This document shows, in pieces, positions 36,694 to 44,371 of a stretch of DNA of 64,000 nucleotides. The position numbers were made by a program, and so were the translations under genes. The first letter of the stretch is position 1; every line of letters starts with the position of its first letter. The notes below the pieces were generated by a model that was not told the origin of the DNA, did no database searches, and was given only the letters and a program-made list of their open reading frames with translations. The stretch spans positions 62,001 through 126,000 of the forward strand of contig NZ_JSEH01000011.1 in the NCBI RefSeq assembly GCF_000801335.2, given 5' to 3'. The stretch comes from Desulfovibrio sp. TomC. Lineage in GTDB: Bacteria; Desulfobacterota; Desulfovibrionia; Desulfovibrionales; Desulfovibrionaceae.

Positions 36694-37509
36694 TTAGTCG
36701 TCAACTCGCAGACGTGACCGCTCCACCGGAAAGGCGAACTCCTCCTGGACCTTGCGTTCAATGGCCCGTGAAAGCGTCTGGGCCTCGGGAAAGGCCGGAT
36801 TGATGGCCTGGGCCATGGCCAGAAACTTGCTCGCGAGCTTGAGCTTGCCGCGCTCGAAGTAGGTTCTGGCAATGTTGTAGAGGAGATGGTCGTCGGTTTT
36901 GCTCAGGCGGTAGGCTTTGAAATAGTAAAGCAGGGCCTGTTCGAACATTTTGTGCTTGCGCATCTTGATGCCGAACTCGTTAAACAGGTGCTTGTGCTCC
37001 GGGCCAAAAGCCGCTTCCAGCGAAATGATGCGCCGGCACACGAGCTTGGCGTTTTCAAGCTCCCCCCGATCCAGATAGGTCAACCCCAGACCGAACGTGG
37101 CCCGGATATGCTCCTCGTCCACGCGCAGGGCGTTTTTGTACTCGAACTCGGCCGACATGAGTTCGCTCTCGCTGCGATGGGCGTCGCCGGCTTCCACGTT
37201 TTGTTGCACCCGGCGCATCATGGGCACGACCTTGTTCATGTACAGGTCGGGCTCGGGGAGATAGTCGGTCAGCAACTGTTCCCGGGAGATGGGCCGCCCC
37301 TTCCCCGTAGGAATGAAATTCTTGTTGAGATTGCGCACCAGATAGGAGCCGTCGGGTTGCTCTTCGGCAAAGATGTGGACGTTTTGCTTGACCCGGCGTT
37401 TGGTGGCCCCAAAGCCGATATAGGCCTGGGTCTGGGTGGAGAACACCCCGCGAAACGCTTCACCCGGCGGCGAGGAAATTTCTTTTGGCGTATGCGGTGC
37501 TGTTTCCAT
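36694..37509 (-). CDS. TPR-containing protein
   Basis: 271 residues. After a basic N-terminal region (FGATKRRVKQNVHIFAEEQPDGSY) come TPR-like pairs (SAEFEYKNALRVDEEHIRATFGLGLTYLDRGELENA, FEQALLYYFKAYRLSKTDDHLLYNIARTYFERGKLKLA). No signal peptide. Likely a protein-interaction module in the signalling block. ATG 37509 is the only good start but has no clear ribosome site. It is 33 bases before the GspE-N-like gene. The receiver gene at 37607 lies upstream, with a weak terminator between. Confidence 0.75.
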   Translation of the reverse strand: METAPHTPKEISSPPGEAFRGVFSTQTQAYIGFGATKRRVKQNVHIFAEEQPDGSYLVRNLNKNFIPTGKGRPISREQLLTDYLPEPDLYMNKVVPMMRRVQQNVEAGDAHRSESELMSAEFEYKNALRVDEEHIRATFGLGLTYLDRGELENAKLVCRRIISLEAAFGPEHKHLFNEFGIKMRKHKMFEQALLYYFKAYRLSKTDDHLLYNIARTYFERGKLKLASKFLAMAQAINPAFPEAQTLSRAIERKVQEEFAFPVERSRLRVDD

Positions 37510-37552
37510 GGGGTCGCCGGATTATGAGGGTTGGGCGGCCAGGGAGGCCCGG

Positions 37553-37593
37553 AGAAAAAGGCTGCGCGAGCGGTCCAAACGGCCCCTTTTTCT
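37553..37593 (-). terminator. Possible weak terminator after receiver copy 2
   Basis: AGAAAAAGG pairs with CCTTTTTCT around a 23-base loop, 13 bases after the stop of the receiver gene. The stem is A/T-rich and the loop is long, so it may not terminate efficiently. Confidence 0.35.
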
Positions 37594-37606
37594 GGCGTAA
37601 AACCGC

Positions 37607-38806
37607 CTAGCCATCAAGCATCATGGCAAAGGCCAGCTGCTCCGGCGGCGGCACCAGGACCCGTATGCGGCCCCTGGTCCCCCGGTCGGCGTCCAGACGG
37701 ACCAGACGGCGAATGGAGACGGTATTGAGTTCCAGGCCCCGGCCCAGGGCGAGCTTGCCGCCCAGATCGGCCACATCCTGGTCCAAGAGCATCCCGGCCG
37801 CCAGCTCGTCGGTGGAAACCAGACGCGGTTCGTAGCCGTCGGGCAGAGTGGCCAGGGATTCCAGGGCGGCCAGCACTTCGGGATCATACCAGCCGGTGCG
37901 GTCGCGCATCCGCCCCAGGGCATCGACCTCTGGGTTCTCCGAGCGGCGCTTGCTGCCATAGTGGGCCTGCAGCGTGTCGAAGTCCAGGGCGACCTTGAGG
38001 ATGCGCGCGCCGACGGGGATATTTTCGCCAGCCAGGCCGTCCGGAGGCAGCCCGCCGCCGTCATAGCGTTTTTCCTGGTAGGCGATGATTTCGGAGACCT
38101 CGCGCAGCCTGGGGATGTTGGCCACCAATTCGGCGGCAATCTTGGGATGCATGGCGAATTCGTAGGCCTTGTCCCCGGGCAGGGGGTCCCCCTGATAGGC
38201 CCGACGCAAGGTCTCGGCCGGCATGGCGGCGCAGCCGATCTGGGACAGCATGGCCGCCAGCTCCACCCGCCACCCCTCGGGAACGCCGAGATAATTGCCG
38301 ATATCCACGGCCAGCCGCTTGACCCGGGAGGATTTGCCGAATGCCTCGGGACTGACCATTTCAAGCAGGTTGGTCAAAAGCTTAATGGTGCCGCGCACCG
38401 TCCCGCGCAACAGTTCTTTTTCGGCGGCGATCAGCTGATACTGGCGCAGGGCCGCAACCAGGGCCTCTTCCAGATCCTCTTCAGGGCAAGGCTTGGTAAG
38501 AAAACTGAAGACCTTGCTTTTGTTGACCGCAGCAATGGCCACGCCGATGTCGGCAAAACCGGTCAGGATGATGCGCACGGCATCGGGGCGCATCTCCCGG
38601 ACGCGGCCGAGAAATTCCACGCCGTCCATGCCCGGCATCCGCAAATCGGACACCACCACGGCCACTTCAGGCAAAGCGGCCACGCACTCAAGCCCGATCT
38701 CCGGCCCGGCCGCCACCTCCACGTCGTAGCGCTTGCGAAAAGCCCGGGCATAGGCTGACAGGATTTCCTGATCATCATCAACGAATAAAATGCACTGCTT
38801 GGCCAT
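37607..38806 (-). CDS. Response regulator with degenerate HD-type output domain (copy 2)
   Basis: 399 residues. Receiver 1-125 with D10-D12, D54 and K105. The output domain aligns by eye with copy 1 at 32936. The HD position again reads AMLSQIG, but the GYP-like loop is better kept (EKRYDGGGLPPDGLAGENIPVGARIL), as in RpfG-type HD-GYP proteins. The lost HD dyad makes c-di-GMP hydrolysis doubtful. ATG 38806 has GAGG seven bases upstream. It is the promoter-proximal gene of the signalling block and is 94 bases from the end of the phage-like cluster on the same strand, so read-through is possible. Confidence 0.85.
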   Translation of the reverse strand: MAKQCILFVDDDQEILSAYARAFRKRYDVEVAAGPEIGLECVAALPEVAVVVSDLRMPGMDGVEFLGRVREMRPDAVRIILTGFADIGVAIAAVNKSKVFSFLTKPCPEEDLEEALVAALRQYQLIAAEKELLRGTVRGTIKLLTNLLEMVSPEAFGKSSRVKRLAVDIGNYLGVPEGWRVELAAMLSQIGCAAMPAETLRRAYQGDPLPGDKAYEFAMHPKIAAELVANIPRLREVSEIIAYQEKRYDGGGLPPDGLAGENIPVGARILKVALDFDTLQAHYGSKRRSENPEVDALGRMRDRTGWYDPEVLAALESLATLPDGYEPRLVSTDELAAGMLLDQDVADLGGKLALGRGLELNTVSIRRLVRLDADRGTRGRIRVLVPPPEQLAFAMMLDG

Positions 38807-38900
38807 GGGGGACCTCGGGGCTTACGGACGCGGTCGAAGGATGGGGAGGCCGGCGTCGCCCCAGAGTAGGCGATTTTGCAGCGTTGCTCAAGGCGAGCCG

Positions 38901-39416
38901 TCAGCATTGCGGCCAGTTGACGGTGGCCCGGGCCGCCAGCACCCCGGCCACGTCGCTGGCCTCGCCGACCGCTTTCTTGCCGGCCAGCCGGGCGCGCTCG
39001 ACGGCCCGGCCGTAGGTGCGCCACTTCTCGGCGGCAGCCCGTACGGCCATGGCCACCTCGCCGGCAGAAGGGGCGGTGATGCCTATCTCGTTGAAGATGT
39101 CCGGGTATTCCGCTTCAGTCGGTGTGGGATCGAGGAGCAGCGCGGCGGCCTGGATTTCTTTGGCCTGATAGGCGGCCATCTGGCCGGAGCCTGGCGTCAG
39201 GACCGTGTTGCGCAGGCGTTCGGCCATGGCATCGAGTTCGGCACACACCGATTGCCTGGCCGCATCCAGGTCCGCCTCCCATGGTTGGCCGATCGCCACA
39301 GGCGTGTCGTCCGGGACAGTGAGGATGAGGCAGCCCCGATAGCCGGTGACGACTGTCAAGTCCTGGCCGTCCGAATGCCAGCCGGTGACGAAGCCGGATC
39401 GAATGACGATTTGCAT
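38901..39416 (-). CDS. Phage tail fibre assembly-like protein (DUF4376-like)
   Basis: 171 residues. The centre (DLDAARQSVCAELDAMAERL...MAAYQAKEIQAAALLLDP) has the 'A...R...l....Y..K..EA' pattern of phage tail proteins that carry DUF4376, and the position directly after the fibre gene agrees. ATG 39416 has AGGGG six bases upstream; the longer frame to 39593 overlaps the fibre. It is the last gene of the cluster. It probably assists fibre folding or assembly, by analogy. Confidence 0.65.
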   Translation of the reverse strand: MQIVIRSGFVTGWHSDGQDLTVVTGYRGCLILTVPDDTPVAIGQPWEADLDAARQSVCAELDAMAERLRNTVLTPGSGQMAAYQAKEIQAAALLLDPTPTEAEYPDIFNEIGITAPSAGEVAMAVRAAAEKWRTYGRAVERARLAGKKAVGEASDVAGVLAARATVNWPQC

Positions 39417-39424
39417 ATGCGCCC

Positions 39425-40831
39425 CTATTGCTGAATGAACGAGTTGGCATTCCCTGACGTGTTGAGCGCCGGAGAATACGGTGTTTGGCAATTCCGAAGG
39501 ACCAGCGTCGGGCCGTAGGTATAGACGGTCGATCCGGTATAGGCGACGATGCCGGCCCATTCCGCCGAATCGATAAGGGCTGTTCCCTCCCAACTGGAGA
39601 ACTCGATGAACGATCCATTGGACGGGAAGGCTCCGTACTTGACGTTTTTAATGATCAGCCCGGCCACATGCATGACTGACCCCATGAACGCATAGACCCC
39701 GATGGGGGCTCCGGTCAGGATGTTGCACCTCCCAATGTTTGCAAGGCGGCAGGTGTTCCCATAGATACACGCCGCCCCGTTCCACGTCGCAGACGAGACG
39801 ATTTTGAACCCGTCGATCAATTTGACGGCCGAGGTGATGTAGAATCCGTGGATGTCCCCGGACAAGAGCAACTTGCAGCGGTTGCAGGGCTTGATGACGA
39901 TGCTGCCACCGCCGACCGTCGCGGCGGCAAGAGCTTCAGCCGAACACACGATGGCGGTGTTCACCCCGTCAAAATTCACGCCGGACACCAGATAGCCACC
40001 ATTCAACCCGCTCGTGCTGCTGCCGGTCAGGCCGATGATGTCCCCAATGACAATATTCTTGGCGGCGTCTGCGTTTGAAACGTAGTTACCGGCAACCGTA
40101 AACGTCTTGGCCGCCGTGTCGATGGACGCAATCGCCACTGTCGTTTCGGCCGAGGTGTTGCCGAGTATTTGGATCTTATCCGCGTCGGGATGGTCGATGG
40201 CGATAGTGCTGCTGATCGCATACGTGCCGTCCGCCACCTGGATGGTCACGGTGACGCCCGAAGCGATCAGTTTCCCGGCGATGGACCCAAGGGCTTTGCT
40301 GATGGAGGCAAACGGCATCCCTGCCGCACCCGTACCCGACACATCGCTGCCGGTGGTCGCCACATGGATTGTCGTATTGGCGCTGAGAAGCCCCTTGGCC
40401 GCCGTAGCCAGCCCGGCCGGGGTCACGGCCGTACCGGTATTGGCTCCGGCCTGCGTTTCGGCGGCCAAGGCCAGCCTGACCAGCCCGGCCAGCGTCGTCG
40501 AGGCCGACGGCAACGGGTCGCGCCCGCCAAGGGTGTGATTGTCGGCATGGCTGCACAGCGATTCCGGGATGTCGTTGCCGTGGAGAACGGCGGTCAGATT
40601 GGGGGTCAGGGCCGCTCCGGCGTCGACGGCCACGGTCACAAGGGTGCGCCCCGCCCCGGCGTCGTGGGTTGCAGTCGTCACCGTGCCCAGGCGGATGCCG
40701 TCGGCCTGGCAATCGCCCCACACTCGCAGGCCCGGGACAAATTCCCCGGTAAAGGCCTCGCCAGCGGCGTTGGACACGGCAAAGCTGTCGCCGGAAACAA
40801 AGGCCACCGAGGTATAGATGGGATCGCTCAT
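39425..40831 (-). CDS. Tail fibre/spike with parallel beta-helix-like region
   Basis: 468 residues. Residues 90-150 hold a collar-like repeat (TTLAGLVRLALAAETQAGANTGTAVTPAGLATAAKG) common in phage fibres. From residue 155 the protein reads as a right-handed beta-helix (IHVATTGSDVSGTG... VTIQVADGTYAIS..., IQILGNTS...), as in spike proteins. Probably host binding. Base use is less GC-rich in this part than in its neighbours, and Asn/Ser/Thr are frequent, which may mark later exchange. ATG 40831 has GAGGAG five bases upstream. Confidence 0.82.
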   Translation of the reverse strand: MSDPIYTSVAFVSGDSFAVSNAAGEAFTGEFVPGLRVWGDCQADGIRLGTVTTATHDAGAGRTLVTVAVDAGAALTPNLTAVLHGNDIPESLCSHADNHTLGGRDPLPSASTTLAGLVRLALAAETQAGANTGTAVTPAGLATAAKGLLSANTTIHVATTGSDVSGTGAAGMPFASISKALGSIAGKLIASGVTVTIQVADGTYAISSTIAIDHPDADKIQILGNTSAETTVAIASIDTAAKTFTVAGNYVSNADAAKNIVIGDIIGLTGSSTSGLNGGYLVSGVNFDGVNTAIVCSAEALAAATVGGGSIVIKPCNRCKLLLSGDIHGFYITSAVKLIDGFKIVSSATWNGAACIYGNTCRLANIGRCNILTGAPIGVYAFMGSVMHVAGLIIKNVKYGAFPSNGSFIEFSSWEGTALIDSAEWAGIVAYTGSTVYTYGPTLVLRNCQTPYSPALNTSGNANSFIQQ

Positions 40832-40839
40832 GGTGCTCC

Positions 40840-41136
40840 TCAGGAAAATTGCGGACGCACGACCAGGGTCGCCGTCCGGCCGGTTCCGGACCAGTCGCCC
40901 AGGGTCAGGGCCGCCTGGATTTTATACGCGCCGGCCTCGGCCAGATCGCCGGGCCCGGTGACGTAACGCAGATGCGACGCGGTCTGGCCAACGACGGCTA
41001 CAGCCGCCGGCCAGGAACGCACCGCGCCGGACGGCGTACGCACCAGCAACGCCGGGTTGCCCGCTCCGGCGATGTCGCGCCCGCAGTCCACCAGGATCTC
41101 CAGGCCCACGTCGCCTCGGTATATACTGTCCGCCAT
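40840..41136 (-). CDS. Small phage structural protein
   Basis: 98 residues, beta-rich pattern (GLEILVDCGRDIAGAGNPALLVRTPSG, AGAYKIQAALTLGDWSGTGRTATLVV) resembling an Ig-like or BppU N-terminal domain of a baseplate protein. ATG 41136 has GAGGAAC upstream. It lies between a 173-residue protein and the fibre with gaps of about ten bases. Function inferred from place only. Confidence 0.65.
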   Translation of the reverse strand: MADSIYRGDVGLEILVDCGRDIAGAGNPALLVRTPSGAVRSWPAAVAVVGQTASHLRYVTGPGDLAEAGAYKIQAALTLGDWSGTGRTATLVVRPQFS

Positions 41137-41146
41137 GGGATGTTCC

Positions 41147-41668
41147 TCACGTCTGTTCGATATCGATGGTCGAGCGCAGGATGCGCGTCAGACCCACCAG
41201 GGAAAAAAGCCTGTCCGCAATGGTTGGCGGCGAGGCCAGCCTGGCCACTTCGCGCCGTCCGGTTCCGGCCAGCCCTGCGCCAGGCCTTACGACCAAGCTG
41301 GACACCCGGGTCAGGCCCAGCGCCGTCACCGTTGCCTGGACGGGATGTCCGCCAAGGGCCAGGCCAGGCGCCCCGGCCAACCCGAACTCCTCGGCCAGTC
41401 CCAAACCTGGTTGCACATCCGCCACGAGTCTTGCCGGCCGGCCCTCGGCCGTTGCCGTCGAAACCGTCGCCGCAGTCCCCGGCCGGGCCACCGCCGTTCC
41501 CGGGGGGCAGGCCGGATGGGCCAACGGCAGGGCTGCGGCGGCCGGCGCAACCAGCCCCGCCGCCGCCGCCGTGGCCCAAACCTCCACCGCCGGCGCTTGC
41601 GCATGCTGTCCCCAGGCGGCCGGCGCGGCTGTCCAGGCCCGGGCTGTCTCGCTCCACGGCCCATTCAT
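41147..41668 (-). CDS. Phage-cluster protein of unknown function, Ala/Gly/Pro-rich
   Basis: 173 residues, mostly Ala, Gly, Pro and Val (GLVAPAAAALPLAHPACPPG). The C-terminal end is more ordinary (TIADRLFSLVGLTRILRSTI). ATG 41668 has GGAG upstream and lies three bases beyond the previous stop, in the pattern of the cluster. The opposite strand also has an open frame, but the spacing and ribosome site favour this one. No family recognised. Confidence 0.6.
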   Translation of the reverse strand: MNGPWSETARAWTAAPAAWGQHAQAPAVEVWATAAAAGLVAPAAAALPLAHPACPPGTAVARPGTAATVSTATAEGRPARLVADVQPGLGLAEEFGLAGAPGLALGGHPVQATVTALGLTRVSSLVVRPGAGLAGTGRREVARLASPPTIADRLFSLVGLTRILRSTIDIEQT

Positions 41669-41671
41669 GGG

Positions 41672-42091
41672 CTACTCCAGGGTCAGGACGCCCGAGGCGT
41701 CAAAGCGCACCGTAAACGTCCCGCCGGTCACCCCCCGGTCTGCGCCGAAATCAAGCAGGCACACCAGCGGGTTGGTCAGGCCCCCGGCCGTCTTGGCGAG
41801 ATAGATGAGCGCGTATCGCGCCGTCACCGTGGTCTCGGTCCAGGCCGGGTCGTTGGCCCGCAGCGCAGCCTTGCCGCCGGACGCACTCCAGCCGACCCCG
41901 CCAAGCGTCTGGCCGCCGGCCGCATAACCTGGGCCGAGCGCCTCGAAACCGGCCACGTCAGCCAGCCCGCCGTGGCTGGCCGAAGGGACGTAGGCGCTGG
42001 TCAGCAGGGCGCAACGCAGGGTGTCGGCGGGCAGATTGAAAATGCCCCGGCCAAGTCCTTCCTTGAAGCTCGTAAAAATGAGATCCGCCAT
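41672..42091 (-). CDS. Phage-cluster structural protein
   Basis: 139 residues: MADLIFTSFKEGLGRGIFNLPADTLRCAL, then many Gly/Ala/Val turns, ending VTGGTFTVRFDASGVLTLE. Beta-rich small structural proteins of this kind ('.F.s...g......d...dtlk.aLlt..y.p') occur in phage clusters. ATG 42091 has AGGAGG five bases upstream; the longer frame to 42124 is rejected. Function unknown. Confidence 0.7.
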   Translation of the reverse strand: MADLIFTSFKEGLGRGIFNLPADTLRCALLTSAYVPSASHGGLADVAGFEALGPGYAAGGQTLGGVGWSASGGKAALRANDPAWTETTVTARYALIYLAKTAGGLTNPLVCLLDFGADRGVTGGTFTVRFDASGVLTLE

Positions 42092-42123
42092 GATTCCTCC
42101 TGGATCCTGCCGCCCGTTGGCCA

Positions 42124-42156
42124 TAAAAAAAGCGCGCTCCGTTTCCGAAGCGCGCC
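42124..42156 (-). terminator. Intrinsic terminator inside the phage cluster
   Basis: Stem GCGCGCT / AGCGCGC with a ten-base loop, followed on the minus strand by seven Ts. It separates the coiled-coil gene ending at 42452 from the fibre-end genes, so the cluster is likely at least two transcripts or is attenuated here. Confidence 0.85.
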
Positions 42157-42207
42157 CTGGCAGACCGGACTGCTGTTTTGCGCGAGCATCGCGCCTTTTA
42201 TAACCTT

Positions 42208-42415
42208 CCCCTTCGCAGGGGTCCGGGGGCTACTCTCACCCCAGCCGCCGGAGCAACGCTAGTTCCCGCCAAGGGCAAACGCCAACAGTCACGGCCCTGG
42301 CCTCTGCTCGCCTTTTCCCGCGCCACTGCCGCTAACCGACGGGCAACGCGCCCGCTCAAAGCAAACCTCCTCCATGTGGGATTCCAAAGGGGTCACCCCT
42401 TTGGCCGCCGGAGGC
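42208..42415 (-). repeat. Composite intergenic repeat, full length
   Basis: On the minus strand: type B module and hairpin (CCAAAGGG / CCCTTTGG, 42378-42415), a variable spacer, the conserved GGCGTTTG...GCGTTG segment, then a type A-like end (GCTCCGGCGGC...CCCCGGACCCCTGCGAAGGGG). It starts 36 bases after the stop of the 639-residue gene. The layout closely matches the copy at 58201-58401. Together with the terminator it fills the 360-base gap from 42092 to 42451. Confidence 0.85.
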
Positions 42416-42451
42416 ACGCTTTCGACTTCTCTGCTCCCTGCAGACGCCGCC

Positions 42452-44371
42452 CTAGACCCGGTAATTGTAGTTGTGGTTAAAGCTCTCGCGGGAGCCGTTG
42501 GATTTCGACGTGGTCTCGCTTACCGAGCGCTGGGTGGATTCGGTGGTCGAGGTCGAGGTGCGTTCGCCAATGGATTCGCTGTAGCCGATCTGGGCCGAGG
42601 CGTTCACCGAATTGAGCGCGCTGGCCGCCATCTGGGCCGAAACCTGCGCCCCGGACCGGATTTTTTCCGATTCCAGGCGCAGCTCGCCAAGCGAGTTTTG
42701 CAGCAGCATATCCGCCTGTTTTATTGACACTTCCGCCGATTTCAAAAAGGCGTCCACCTGGGCGCCGTGGTCCCGGGAGCGCAGTTCGGCCTCGGCCTGA
42801 CCGGCCTTGAGCCCGGCGTCATAGACGCCAAGGGCCAGTTCCTTGTCCTTGAGCAGAATGTCCGCCCGGGCCTGGGCCTGACGCAACTCGGCCTCAAACC
42901 GGGTGACGTCGGCTTTGTAGGCGTCAAGGCGCACGTCATTATTTTTTGAGGCCACGGCCAGGCGCGTCTCGGCCGCGACCTTGGCCGCGTCCACCTCGGC
43001 CCCAAAGGCCCGCACCTGTTCGGCATACAGACGCGCCTTGGCCTCCTGGCCGGCCAGGGCGGCGGCGTGGGCATTAAACCGGGCGGTATTGGCGTTGACC
43101 GCCGCTACATAGCCGGCCACTTGCGATTCGTAAGCAGCCAGCCGATCCCGGCCCAGGGCCGATTTGGCCGCCGCGCCTTCCATGCGGGCCTTGTAGAGGC
43201 CAATAAGGGCCGTCACCCCGGACAGCTCGGCCAGATACAGGTCGGCCGCCCGCTTCTGGGCCTCGCCAGCCAGCCGCGCCCCTTCGATGCGCACCTTGGC
43301 TCCTTCCAATTCGGCCAGGGAGGCCCGGATGCGCGCTTCAAACACGGCGGCATCGGCCTGATAGCGGGCCAATTGGGCATTGTGCACAGCCACTTCGGCC
43401 GAAAGCGCCTCATAGCCAAACTGGGCCAGGGCCTTGGCTCCTTCGAAGGCCCGGGCAGCGGACTGGTTGAAAAGCTCGATGCCCTGGGCTTCAAGGGCCA
43501 GGGCCTGCTCCACCGCTCCCCGGCCATTTTGGCTGGCCAGCTCGGCCTGCCGGGCCAGGAGATCCAGGTTGTGCCCGGCCAGGGTTTCGGCCGCGTCCTT
43601 GGCCGCCGCCCGGAACATGACGGCCATGGGACCGGACAGGCCTGATGCGCCCCGGGCGGCAAACTCGTCGGCAATGCCGGCGAGCTTTTCCGCCAGTTCG
43701 TCTTCCATGCGCCGTCTGGCCCGCTGCCACAGGCCGTCTTCCAGTTCCGGGCCAAAGCCGGCCCCGCCGTTTCGGACCTCGGCCTCCAGACGCTCGGCCA
43801 GGGCGGCGCGCAGGGACGAATCATAGGCCGCTTCCGGCGGCAGCATGAACAGATTGCCCGGGGCGACCAGGGCCGGCATGGGCGGCCGTTCGCCCTCAAA
43901 GACCGGGGTGACGGCGGCGGGCAGGTCCGGGATACGCAACTCGGCAAAGACCGGCGGATCAGGCAGCACGATGGCCGGGTCCGGCGGCAGTTCGATCTCG
44001 GGCAGATTGGGAACCGCTCCCGGGGCCTCGGGCAGGATCATGTCCGGCGTCTCCGGCAGAATGATGTCCGGCGGCACGAGGGTAAACCGGGGCATCTCCA
44101 GCCCTTCGAGAGCCAGGCCGGGCAGATCCGGCACCGCCGGGGCAGCCACAGCCTCCAGGGACACGGCCCCAAGCTGCGGCGGGGAGGCCACGCCCGGATA
44201 CTGCGGCGCGGCCGGCAGATCGGGCAGATCCACGTCGGGATAGGTCAGCCGGGCCACGCCGCTTAGCCGGCCCAGAAAACTGATGGCCGAAACCCAGGCA
44301 TCATTGGCATAATTCTGGGCCGTATCGAACTTGTTGCGGACAATGCCGGCCGCGCCGCTGGAATCGCTCAT
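42452..44371 (-). CDS. Large coiled-coil phage protein
   Basis: 639 residues. After a short helix (GIVRNKFDTAQNYANDAWVSAISFLGRL) come about 130 residues of Pro-rich spaced repeats (LPDLPAAPQYPG, DIILPETPDMILPEAPGAVPNLPEIELPPDP). Residues 190-590 are almost continuous alpha-helix with heptads (AERLEAEVRNGG..., AAVFEARIRASLAELEGAKVRI). The end is Ser/Thr-rich and closes NHNYNYRV. It may be an internal virion, needle or fibre-stalk protein. ATG 44371 has GGAGG upstream and overlaps the previous stop as ATGA. No homologue recognised. Confidence 0.75.
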   Translation of the reverse strand: MSDSSGAAGIVRNKFDTAQNYANDAWVSAISFLGRLSGVARLTYPDVDLPDLPAAPQYPGVASPPQLGAVSLEAVAAPAVPDLPGLALEGLEMPRFTLVPPDIILPETPDMILPEAPGAVPNLPEIELPPDPAIVLPDPPVFAELRIPDLPAAVTPVFEGERPPMPALVAPGNLFMLPPEAAYDSSLRAALAERLEAEVRNGGAGFGPELEDGLWQRARRRMEDELAEKLAGIADEFAARGASGLSGPMAVMFRAAAKDAAETLAGHNLDLLARQAELASQNGRGAVEQALALEAQGIELFNQSAARAFEGAKALAQFGYEALSAEVAVHNAQLARYQADAAVFEARIRASLAELEGAKVRIEGARLAGEAQKRAADLYLAELSGVTALIGLYKARMEGAAAKSALGRDRLAAYESQVAGYVAAVNANTARFNAHAAALAGQEAKARLYAEQVRAFGAEVDAAKVAAETRLAVASKNNDVRLDAYKADVTRFEAELRQAQARADILLKDKELALGVYDAGLKAGQAEAELRSRDHGAQVDAFLKSAEVSIKQADMLLQNSLGELRLESEKIRSGAQVSAQMAASALNSVNASAQIGYSESIGERTSTSTTESTQRSVSETTSKSNGSRESFNHNYNYRV

